A stretch of 14,630 nucleotides of DNA from CAZWFW01 sp964633445 (lineage in GTDB: Archaea > Undinarchaeota > CAZWFW01): contig CAZWFW010000029.1 of assembly GCA_964633445.1 (NCBI GenBank), forward strand, positions 1-14,630. The letters run 5' to 3'. Position 1 is the stretch's first letter. Each line of letters opens with the position of its first letter. Both the position numbers and the translations under genes were made by a program. The notes under the pieces are model-generated. The model saw nothing but the letters and a program-made list of their open reading frames with translations. It had not been told where the DNA came from and did not search any database. Positions 1 through 5,911 of this stretch are shown here, piece after piece.

Positions 1-46
1 TTGCAGCTTTATATAACTTATTTTATGCAAGGAGGTGATAGGTTGA

Positions 47-214
47 CAGGCTCGTCATTTTGAAAGAAAGGCAATTTATACTTTGAGCAATAACAGGATT
101 GAAGGTTTGATTTCATGGCTGAGAAATAGATATAGGAAGTTTCGTGGTTTTAAGAACATGGAGAAATTTTCTTTGTTTTTGAACTTATGGGAAATTAATT
201 GGATGATGGATTAA
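47..214 (+). pseudogene. 3' remnant of a DDE-type transposase gene
   Basis: An open frame after the TGA at 44-46 reads through to TAA at 212-214 and gives about 55 residues. It contains the string SNNRIEGLISWLR, then YRKFRGFKNMEKF and a tail ending EINWMMD. The pattern (S/T)N-x-IEG followed by an Arg/Phe/Gly-rich stretch (FRGFK) is typical of the C-terminal end of several DDE transposases, where the Glu is the last catalytic acidic residue. No start codon or N-terminal catalytic region exists within the window, and the frame is closed at both 14-16 and 44-46. This is therefore a broken or truncated copy, unless a frameshifted gene continues to the left of base 1. I cannot assign the IS family, and I see no clear terminal inverted repeat after the stop. 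Confidence 0.5.
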
Positions 215-426
215 AAAATCTTTGGTTTTGTTGTGAAATGCTTGCCTTGAGTTAGATGGATTTTATATGTTTTATGGCGTAAAGCCTCTTGTTTAGTGAA
301 AACCAATTAACTAGTTAACTATAAATAGCAAAGATCTCTAACGAAGCAGCTTCTCAATTCCTGAAATCCCATCTTTTCTAAAAAACAAAAAATCTAAAAC
401 ATAATTAAAATCCTCGCAATTATTAA
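215..426. other. AT-rich stretch without a recognisable gene
   Basis: Between the transposase tail and the integrase remnant I see no reading frame with a recognisable product on either strand and no RNA gene. It probably contains the outer end of the insertion sequence whose tail lies just before it, but I could not find a convincing inverted repeat or target duplication. Confidence 0.4.
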
Positions 427-1088
427 CTATGCTTTTAATTCTTTAAGCTTTCTCTGCACAAATTCTATAAATTCAGGATCCTTCATCAAAATATCAATTA
501 CAGCACTTGTAATTTGCTTTCTCTTCTCAACATCAACTATAGCTTCTATAGTCAAAGGCACTCCACATTTTGCACAGTATTTCCCAGAGGGATCATTGAT
601 TGAGTTGCATCTTGGACACAACATCTTAAACTCTTGCCCTCTATTTTTCTTTACCTCTATACCATTAGCTCTTAGAATTGCTTCATCAACATCTCTACCA
701 CTTAAATGCACGTATCTAGCAGCCATCTTGCTATCCATTTCTCATCCAAAGTAAATCTTTAATTGCTGCTCAGTAAGCACTTTTGCAAGCTCTGTGGCTG
801 CTATGTCTAAATAGATGAGGATAAATATCTTTATTAATTTTGGCTTTCTTTGCCAAATCTTTTAGCAATTTTAAAACACACTTCTATGAGTTAAAGGCTT
901 GTTTTTAGATTTTCTTGTAAATCCAACCCAAAGAAATGCATTTCCATCATCTTTAAAAGGATGTTGAGAAATCCATTGAGCCAATACTGGTGCACTCGCA
1001 GCGATCCTTATTCTGCGCATGCCAGTTTTTCCTTCAAGCACAACAACTGCACCACATATTCGTCAAATTTAACAGTTAAAACTAATGC
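427..1088 (-). pseudogene. Degraded archaeal tyrosine recombinase/integrase with C-terminal zinc ribbon
   Basis: Read on the minus strand across three frames, this stretch rebuilds the catalytic half of an archaeal XerC/D-like integrase. In order: VKFDEY, then GAVVVLEGKTGMRRIRI, then PVLAQWISQHPFKDDGNAF, PLTHRSV, LKLLKDLAKKAKINKDIY, PHLFRHS (His/Arg catalytic box), ATELAKVLTEQQLKIYFG, and MAARYVHLSGRDVDEA with the catalytic Tyr in RYVHL. A zinc ribbon with CPRC and CAKC ends the protein. Lesions: frameshifts near 1051-1056, 872-880 and 799-803, and a TGA at 742-744 where relatives have the Trp of FGW. The N-terminal DNA-binding domain and the first catalytic Arg were not found upstream. Bases 427-738 still form an open 103-codon piece starting at an ATG, but it holds only the Tyr motif and zinc ribbon and could not recombine DNA alone. 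It is probably the relic of an integrated plasmid or virus. Confidence 0.85.
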
Positions 1089-1171
1089 TTTATCTTGTTT
1101 GTTTGAGTTGGCAGCTTATTTTTGGATATCTAAAGCATAGGTTGAGGTTTGGGTGGTACCAGAAGACTTAT

Positions 1172-1187
1172 CGAAATGTTTTTATAG
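1172..1187 (+). promoter_or_regulatory. BRE/TATA-like promoter of the TRAM gene
   Basis: CGAAA followed by TTTTTATA (1179-1186) resembles an archaeal BRE plus TATA box. Transcription would start near 1207-1212, just before a purine-rich run (GGGGGAGGAG, 1211-1220), giving a leader of about 40 bases ahead of the TRAM gene. This is judged by eye and is not mapped. Confidence 0.4.
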
Positions 1188-1251
1188 ACACTTCCACAAA
1201 GCTATTAGCAGGGGGAGGAGTTTTTTGCTTCTCTCCTAGAAGGTGGAAAAG

Positions 1252-1470
1252 GTGAAAGTAAAGGGCAAAAATAAGTATGGAGCTAAGCCTGTTAAGGTTG
1301 GTGATGTGTTAACTGTAACTATAGAAGGACAGGGAAGCAGGGGAGATGGTATAGCAAAGGTAAAGGGATTTGTTGTATTTGTTCCTGGTGCTAGGAAAGG
1401 GGATATGCCAAAAGTGAAAATTAAGTATGTTGGAAAGAATTTTGCTACGGCAACAATTTTAAGCGAGTGA
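1252..1470 (+). CDS. Single TRAM-domain protein, probable RNA-binding protein
   Basis: A small basic protein of 72 residues made of a short lysine-rich N-terminus and one TRAM domain. The domain is seen as KPVKVGDVLTVTIEG, then GDGIAKVKGFVVFVPGA, then VKIKYVGKNFATATI. TRAM domains are beta-barrel RNA-binding modules. Stand-alone versions are common in archaea, where they bind structured RNA and have been proposed to act like bacterial cold-shock RNA chaperones; that role is known for the family and only inferred here. The start is uncertain. A GTG at 1243 opens the frame (three codons longer) but has no ribosome site, whereas the GTG at 1252 has AGGTGG at 1241-1246 at suitable spacing, so I chose it. 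It is a monocistronic gene followed by a T-rich terminator. Confidence 0.88.
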   Translation: MKVKGKNKYGAKPVKVGDVLTVTIEGQGSRGDGIAKVKGFVVFVPGARKGDMPKVKIKYVGKNFATATILSE

Positions 1471-1474
1471 TCCC

Positions 1475-1497
1475 CTTCTTTTTTATTTTTATCTTTA
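1475..1497 (+). terminator. T-rich terminator after the TRAM gene
   Basis: A run with three T-tracts broken by single C or A bases begins five bases after the TRAM stop codon. Archaeal RNA polymerase commonly stops at such oligo-T runs without a hairpin. Confidence 0.5.
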
Positions 1498-1525
1498 TAC
1501 AAATAAACTTGTTAACTTACACAAA

Positions 1526-1533
1526 TTTTTTAA
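1526..1533 (+). promoter_or_regulatory. TATA-like box for the DUF91 nuclease gene
   Basis: TTTTTTAA is centred about 26 bases before the ATG at 1556, preceded by ACAAA as a possible BRE. No Shine-Dalgarno sequence lies before the ATG. This spacing fits a leaderless transcript starting at or next to the start codon. Confidence 0.35.
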
Positions 1534-1555
1534 GTCGAGTGCACTTTCTCTTTCT

Positions 1556-2692
1556 ATGAGAAATGAAGATCTGGAAAACTTTTTGATGGAAAAGCTTGAT
1601 GATGACTTTAAGGCAATTTATGTATTAATGAGTATTGCCTACACTCCAACACGTGAAAAAGCCTGGGCAAAATGCGGAAATTCTGTTAGGGACTTATGGG
1701 CTAAATCTGCGAATCTAACGTTAAAGTATAAATACAAAAGGAACCTTACCAAGGAGGAGAGAGAAAAAGTGATTGAGGAAGTTTTTAGTAAACTTTTTAG
1801 TTTAGATTTTGGTAATAACTATGACAAGGATTTGGAAAGTCTAAAAGACGTTATTAAAAAATTTAAAGATAGACTAATTGAGAACATAGAGTTTGACAAG
1901 TATTCGAAAGAATTAGCCTATGTTAAAGTTTTTGAAAGGTTAAACCCAGAATGTTATGGGGAGAATGCAGTAAAGTTATATTCTGTAGATTTTGATCTCG
2001 GAACTCCTCTAAAAAAGATCGCAGGAGATCTGGGGAAAGAAAAAACAGTTGCAAGATTAGGATTAGGATGGAAAGCCTTTGGTGTCTTTTCAGGATCTGC
2101 AAAATTTCCAAAAATGGCAATTAGTTGGGTAGAAAGTTGTGCTGGTGTTTTTAGCGGATATGTCTCCAGTAGTTGTAGGGAAGATATTTGCATAGTTATA
2201 CCTACCTTTATTTACGAGACAATCTGTGAGAAATTGAGACCAGAGATAAAAGAAGTTATGGAAATATTTGAGACTAAAAGTAAATTTTCATTTATTTTTG
2301 AAGAGGAAGAGGAGGAAGAAAATGTTCATGAAAAACTTCAATATGTTATTGGGACTCATCCAGAACTTGTAGAAGCCGGTTTAAAAATATTGGATGAGGA
2401 GGTAGAAACACCAATGGGTAGAATTGATTTGTTAGGAGAGGATAAAGATGGTAACTTGGTTGTTATAGAGATCAAAACAGGAAAGCCTGAAGAAAAAGCT
2501 TTAAATCAGTGTTTGAGATATATGAGATGGGTAAAGGAAAATTTAGCAAAAAGTGATCAAGATATAAGAGGAATCATTGTAGGGGAGGAGAATAACAAAT
2601 ATCTCTCTTACACTGCAGATATGATTCCAAATTTAGAAATTAGGATAATACCACGAAAAAGTTGGAAAACATTATTTAAATCTAAGGTTTAG
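1556..2692 (+). CDS. NucS-like (DUF91, PD-(D/E)XK) nuclease-domain protein with a novel N-terminal region
   Basis: The protein has 378 residues. The last ~120 residues match the nuclease domain of archaeal NucS/EndoMS and other DUF91 proteins. Glu259 lies in the first helix, and a conserved stretch HPELVEAGLKILDEEVETP precedes GRIDLLG (Asp291). Next come DGNLVVIEIK (Glu305 and Lys307, the E-x-K motif), LNQCLRYMRW with Gln318, and RGIIVGEE. All residues expected for PD-(D/E)XK cleavage are present. NucS acts on branched or mismatched DNA, but the first ~245 residues here are not its DNA-binding domain and I do not recognise them. They are mixed alpha/beta with many charged residues and cysteines at 40, 133, 195, 207, 212 and 224, and are joined by an acidic linker (249-255, all Glu). 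The substrate is therefore unknown. The gene stands alone, faces the deaminase gene tail to tail with 20 bases between stop codons, and probably has a leaderless transcript. Confidence 0.75.
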   Translation: MRNEDLENFLMEKLDDDFKAIYVLMSIAYTPTREKAWAKCGNSVRDLWAKSANLTLKYKYKRNLTKEEREKVIEEVFSKLFSLDFGNNYDKDLESLKDVIKKFKDRLIENIEFDKYSKELAYVKVFERLNPECYGENAVKLYSVDFDLGTPLKKIAGDLGKEKTVARLGLGWKAFGVFSGSAKFPKMAISWVESCAGVFSGYVSSSCREDICIVIPTFIYETICEKLRPEIKEVMEIFETKSKFSFIFEEEEEEENVHEKLQYVIGTHPELVEAGLKILDEEVETPMGRIDLLGEDKDGNLVVIEIKTGKPEEKALNQCLRYMRWVKENLAKSDQDIRGIIVGEENNKYLSYTADMIPNLEIRIIPRKSWKTLFKSKV

Positions 2693-2712
2693 GAATTCGA
2701 TTTTTGCAAAAA

Positions 2713-4008
2713 TTATCTATTTATCAAATCGTAAGCTGCTTCCCTAGCTTTTCTTATAACTTCCTCTTCATCGAGAGTTAAAACTTTTTTATTCCTAACA
2801 ACGACCTCACCATCTATTATAACAGTATCAACACAGGAACCGTTTGCTGCATATACGATATTTGACATGATGTTATGGATGGGGTTCATGAATGGGCTAT
2901 TTAGATCAAGTAGAATGATATCTGCATCTTTTCCAACTTCTATGCTACCGGAGTTCATCTCAAGGAATTTTGCAGCGTTAACAGTCGCCATTTCCAAAAT
3001 TTGATAAGCATTTATAACATCGGGCTTGTAGACATTAATTTTTGGTAAAAGCGAGGCAACCTTCATCTCCTCGAACATATCTAAATTGTTATTGCTTGCG
3101 CAACTATCTGTGCCTATTGTCACATTAACGTTATTTTTAAGAAAAACGTGTACTGGGCATATGCCAGAGGCAAGCTTCATATTGCTTATTGGATTATAAG
3201 CTATACTTACCTGTTTTTTTACTAAAGTAAAAACCTCCAACGGAGAAAGCCATACACAATGTGCGAGCAAAACATCTTTATCCAGAAAACCTATAGAATT
3301 TAAATATTCGACTGGTCTTTTACCAAACTTTCTTCTTACCTCTTCAACCTCTTTTCTGGTTTCTGAGCAGTGAATCGTTATTTTCAAATTTTCTTCGTTT
3401 GCAAGTTCTCTAACTTCAAGCAACATATCTTTTGAGCAAGTATAAGGGGCGTGGGGTCCTAATAGCGGTTTTATTTTCCCATTTCCGAATTTTTTAATGA
3501 AATTAATAAATTTTTTTGTCTTCTTTAGCTCAACTTCACGTCTTTTACTGCTAAATAAATCTATCATTCCATAAGAGAGGAAAGCTTTAATTCCGGCTTC
3601 TTTAACAGCTTTAGCAACATCCTCCATAAAAAAGTACATGTCAACAAAGCAAGTTGTGCCAGTCTTTAGCATTTCTAAGCAACCAAGCAATGCTCCAACA
3701 TAGCAATCATAACCTGTTAATTTTGCTTCGAGAGGCCATATTTTTTCTTTAAGCCAGACATCCAATGGTAGATCATCAGCGAATCCTCTAAATAAGGTCA
3801 TTGATAGATGGGTGTGTGCGTTAATTAAGCCAGGCATCGCAACCTTGCCTTTACCATCCAAAATTTCCTCGTCTTTCCCTTTAACTTTATCCAATTCCTT
3901 TCTGGGGCCTATTTCAGCAATTTTACCTTCCTCAACGAGGATGGCCCCATCTTTAATAATTTTTCTTTCTGAATCCATGCAAACAACATAATCACATGTT
4001 ATGAGCAT
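2713..4008 (-). CDS. mtaD: Amidohydrolase: 5-methylthioadenosine / S-adenosylhomocysteine deaminase family
   Basis: A full-length protein of 431 residues of the metal-dependent amidohydrolase superfamily. Metal ligands are visible: His65 and His67 in NAHTHLSMTLFRGFADD, His213 in TIHCSE, and Asp301 in IGTDSCASNNNLD. Glu216 and His250 (LLAHCVW) are the expected catalytic residues. GPHAPYTCS, NPISNMKLASG and DMFEEM are hallmarks of the MTA/SAH deaminase branch rather than guanine or cytosine deaminases. Members remove the amino group of the adenine in methylthioadenosine, S-adenosylhomocysteine or 5'-deoxyadenosine to give the inosine derivative. In archaea this recycles products of SAM chemistry, and the methanogen enzyme is called DadD. 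The exact preference among these substrates cannot be read from sequence. The ATG at 4008 sits about 30 bases from a TATA-like box, and no neighbour shares its transcript. Confidence 0.88.
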   Translation of the reverse strand: MLITCDYVVCMDSERKIIKDGAILVEEGKIAEIGPRKELDKVKGKDEEILDGKGKVAMPGLINAHTHLSMTLFRGFADDLPLDVWLKEKIWPLEAKLTGYDCYVGALLGCLEMLKTGTTCFVDMYFFMEDVAKAVKEAGIKAFLSYGMIDLFSSKRREVELKKTKKFINFIKKFGNGKIKPLLGPHAPYTCSKDMLLEVRELANEENLKITIHCSETRKEVEEVRRKFGKRPVEYLNSIGFLDKDVLLAHCVWLSPLEVFTLVKKQVSIAYNPISNMKLASGICPVHVFLKNNVNVTIGTDSCASNNNLDMFEEMKVASLLPKINVYKPDVINAYQILEMATVNAAKFLEMNSGSIEVGKDADIILLDLNSPFMNPIHNIMSNIVYAANGSCVDTVIIDGEVVVRNKKVLTLDEEEVIRKAREAAYDLINR

Positions 4009-4033
4009 TTTTCTTTAAACTTTAATATTTTGA

Positions 4034-4047
4034 ATTTAAAAATTTTT
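4034..4047 (-). promoter_or_regulatory. TATA-like box for the deaminase gene
   Basis: On the minus strand this reads AAAAATTTTTAAATT, 26-39 bases ahead of the ATG at 4008, with no clear ribosome site before the ATG. The position suits a leaderless or nearly leaderless transcript. Confidence 0.35.
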
Positions 4048-4101
4048 AACTTCGTTAGAAAGGGACTCCATGCATTAGCAAGGAATGGAAGCTTTGAAGC
4101 A

Positions 4102-4215
4102 GTGACCTCCTCCCCTCGCTATCGCAAGGGGCTTTCACCGGAAGCCATTAGGGGAGGTTGAGGAGTGTGTAGCATGAAGCTACGCTCCCTTTGGGCTGGG
4201 TCACAGCGGCCCCTA
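4102..4215 (-). mobile_element. IS200/IS605-like right-end remnant (tnpB tail and terminal hairpin)
   Basis: On the minus strand the segment reads from GCCGCTGTGACCCAGCCC through a stop to a GC-rich hairpin followed by GGAGGAGGTCAC (4102-4113). A hairpin plus a GGAGG-rich tail ending in a (G/T)TCAC-like sequence is the layout I know from right ends of tnpB-bearing IS200/IS605 elements. The terminal hairpin pairs 4112-4119 with 4124-4131 with one mismatch. A second stem-loop at 4162-4187 pairs GGAGTG with CGCTCC and TAGC with GCTA. In live elements this region is also the 3' part of the guide-like omega RNA. No tnpB body is left. The open frame at 4119-4343 on this strand has no recognisable protein and I do not call it a gene. 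Confidence 0.45.
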
Positions 4216-4264
4216 CTACAAGCAAGATTGTAGGAAATAAGAGTTAAACTGTTTCTGCTAGAAA
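4216..4264. repeat. Two short perfect stem-loops in the non-coding stretch
   Basis: CTACAA-GCAAGA-TTGTAG (4216-4233) and TGTTTC-TGCTA-GAAACA (around 4249-4265) are each perfect 6-bp stems. They lie between the two right-end-like remnants and may be part of a folded transcript from either strand. No RNA family is recognised. Confidence 0.35.
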
Positions 4265-4331
4265 CACTTTTGCTTGAAGAGTAAACCAAAGAAATGAGAT
4301 AAAAAGAAAAGCTAAGCAAGGGAGTTAACAT

Positions 4332-4471
4332 GTCAACTACCACCCATTAAAACGGTGGTTTGCAGGTGAGTCATAGCTCAAATCATTACTCATCCCTGCA
4401 TTGGGGCGGTTGACAATGCCATTTCGCCCTATCAGCTTGTAACGGAAATTTATATTAAGCAAACCAAATAT
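4332..4471 (-). mobile_element. Second IS200/IS605-like right-end remnant with short tnpB-like tail
   Basis: On the minus strand an open frame of about 44 codons (no start codon needed) ends at TAG 4337-4339. Its residues read GRNGIVNRPNAGM, then SNDLSYDSP, then ANHRFNGW, resembling the variable C-terminal tails of TnpB proteins. The same DNA folds into an 11-bp stem with a two-base bulge (4361-4371 with 4388-4400) and a terminal stem (4339-4344 with 4354-4359), then ends AGTTGAC. Stem-loops overlapping the tnpB stop and followed by a fixed tail are what the omega-RNA/right-end part of such elements looks like. The assignment rests on pattern only. The upper end overlaps the promoter of the fumarase operon. 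Confidence 0.4.
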
Positions 4472-4480
4472 TTAAATATT
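4466..4480 (+). promoter_or_regulatory. TATA box of the fumarase-malic enzyme operon
   Basis: An AT-only run containing TTTAAATA (4471-4478), preceded by AAACC as a possible BRE. Transcription would begin near 4500-4505, leaving a leader of roughly 30 bases with the ribosome site GGTGAT at 4523-4528 before the ATG at 4533. Confidence 0.45.
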
Positions 4481-4532
4481 ACCGCAATCCCCTCATCCGT
4501 CTGAGATGGGTGGTCTCCTTGCGGTGATAGTT

Positions 4533-5351
4533 ATGAACCTGCAAGAGCTCAAAGTAGAGGTTGTTAATGCTATAAAAAAAGCTGCGACGACTGTCCCTGA
4601 ATATGTTGAGGGGAAATTAAAGAAAGCATACGAAGCCGAGGAAGGTGTTGCCAAAAATCAAATTAAAAATATTCTTGAAAACATAAAGATTGCCAAGGAG
4701 AATTGCGTACCTCTTTGCCAAGATACTGGTATAGTAACTTTTCACGTTTCTATTAAAGATTTAAAAATAGATCTAACCTCTCTCGAAAAAGTTTTAAGGG
4801 AGGCCGTTAAGGAAGCTACAAGCGCTGTTCCTTTAAGACCGAATGCCGTCGATCCTTTGACAAGGGTTAATAGTGGAAATAACGTTGGTGAGGGCGTACC
4901 TGTAATTTACTACAGCTCTGGGGAGCGCGATGAGATTGTTATTCATTTAAGGGGGGCTGGGTCGGATAATCAAACATTTCTAAAAATATTTCCACCAACT
5001 ATTAACAAGGAGGAGGTTGAAAGGTTTATAATTAACTGCACTTTAGAGAATGCCGAGAAGGCGTGTCCCCCTTTAATAATAGGTGTGGGGATTGGAGGGA
5101 CATCGGATTACTCCTTAATACTTTCCAAAAAAGCTTTGTTAGATAGTAGCGATATGGATGATTGGGAGAGGGAGCTGCTTAGGAAAGTAAACTCCCTTGG
5201 TGTAGGACCTATGGGCTTAGGAGGCAAAACAACGGCGTTGAGATTGAAAATAAAGAAGGCTTATTGCCATACGGCAAGTTTGCCTGTTGCGGTGTCATTT
5301 AATTGTTGGGCTTTGAGAACAGCAAAAATAAGTTTGGAGAGATTTTTATGA
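4533..5351 (+). CDS. fumA: Fumarate hydratase class I, alpha (N-terminal) subunit
   Basis: A protein of 272 residues that with the next gene forms the two-subunit, oxygen-sensitive [4Fe-4S] fumarase (or the closely related L(+)-tartrate dehydratase), adding water to fumarate to make L-malate. The three cysteines expected to hold the cluster are visible: Cys62 in VPLCQDTG, Cys178 in EKACPPL and Cys258 in SFNCWALR. Other family marks are AVDPLTRVNSGNNVGEGVP, LRGAGSDNQ, GVGIGGTSDYS, LGVGPMGLGGKTTAL and HTASLPVAV. The frame opens nine codons earlier (ATG 4506), but GGTGAT at 4523-4528 sits at the right distance from ATG 4533 and the family begins there. Its stop overlaps the next start as ATGA, indicating coupled translation. 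Fumarase is preferred over tartrate dehydratase because the operon also carries malic enzyme. Confidence 0.92.
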   Translation: MNLQELKVEVVNAIKKAATTVPEYVEGKLKKAYEAEEGVAKNQIKNILENIKIAKENCVPLCQDTGIVTFHVSIKDLKIDLTSLEKVLREAVKEATSAVPLRPNAVDPLTRVNSGNNVGEGVPVIYYSSGERDEIVIHLRGAGSDNQTFLKIFPPTINKEEVERFIINCTLENAEKACPPLIIGVGIGGTSDYSLILSKKALLDSSDMDDWERELLRKVNSLGVGPMGLGGKTTALRLKIKKAYCHTASLPVAVSFNCWALRTAKISLERFL

Positions 5352-5911
5352 AGGAAGTAAAGCTTCCCGCAAAGAAAGTAGGTGTAAAAGTAGGTGAAAC
5401 TATCTTAGTTTCAGGCACAATATACACAGCAAGAGATCTTGCTCATAGGAGGATAATTCAGTATATTAAAGATGGTAAGGAACTGCCATTTGATTTGAGA
5501 GGATATGCAATATTTCATGCTGGACCAATAGTAAAAAAGGAAAATGATAAATGGAGAATTATTTCTATAGGGCCAACTACGTCAGCAAGAATGGAAGCAT
5601 TTACTGAAGATTTGCTTAAATATTGCAAACCCTCAATAATTATAGGTAAGGGAGGTTTTAGCAAAGAAACAACAAAAATACTTAGGAGGTACGGTTGTAT
5701 TTATGCGAGTTTTACAGGAGGATGTTCAGCATTGGCGACGGCATGCATTAGGGAAGTTGAGGAGGTTTATTGGCTGGATTTAGGAATTGCTGAGGCTGTT
5801 TGGAAATTGAATGTTGAAAAGTTACCATGCTTGGTTTCTATAGCTGATGGAGAGAACCTCTATGTGAAGGTTAAGGAGGAGGCTGAGAAAGTATGCAAAT
5901 TAATACTTTAG
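5348..5911 (+). CDS. fumB: Fumarate hydratase class I, beta (C-terminal) subunit
   Basis: A protein of 187 residues, the usual length for the separate beta subunit of archaeal class I fumarase. Signature stretches are GTIYTARDLAHRR (23-35), the FHAGP turn (56-60), IGPTTSARM (74-82), IGKGG (99-103) and FTGGCSALA (122-130). This subunit contributes residues that bind the dicarboxylate next to the [4Fe-4S] cluster of the alpha subunit, so neither works alone. The frame can be read open from an upstream ATG at 5303, but that lies inside the alpha gene. The ATG at 5348 overlaps the alpha stop as ATGA and starts directly with the conserved MKEVKLP beginning, so I chose it. Its last 19 bases overlap the malic enzyme start, so all three genes are almost certainly one transcript. 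Confidence 0.93.
   Translation: MKEVKLPAKKVGVKVGETILVSGTIYTARDLAHRRIIQYIKDGKELPFDLRGYAIFHAGPIVKKENDKWRIISIGPTTSARMEAFTEDLLKYCKPSIIIGKGGFSKETTKILRRYGCIYASFTGGCSALATACIREVEEVYWLDLGIAEAVWKLNVEKLPCLVSIADGENLYVKVKEEAEKVCKLIL

Noticed and set aside
25..37. ATGCAAGGAGGTG shared with 7210-7222 as a possible mobile-element repeat
   Set aside because: The shared 13 bases contain a perfect Shine-Dalgarno-type sequence and the flanks differ, so common ancestry is not supported.
742..744. TGA inside the integrase as a possible recoded codon (selenocysteine or Trp)
   Set aside because: Relatives have Trp here, three frameshifts lie nearby, and other genes in the window use TGA as a normal stop. A nonsense mutation is the simplest reading.
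4119..4343. A 74-codon open frame on the minus strand in the non-coding stretch
   Set aside because: No recognisable motif, low-complexity composition, and it runs through stem-loops of the right-end remnants. The TnpB-like tail lies in another frame.
5303..5347. Longer N-terminus for fumarase beta
   Set aside because: The extra codons lie within the fumarase alpha gene and match nothing in the family, while ATG 5348 overlaps the alpha stop in the usual way.
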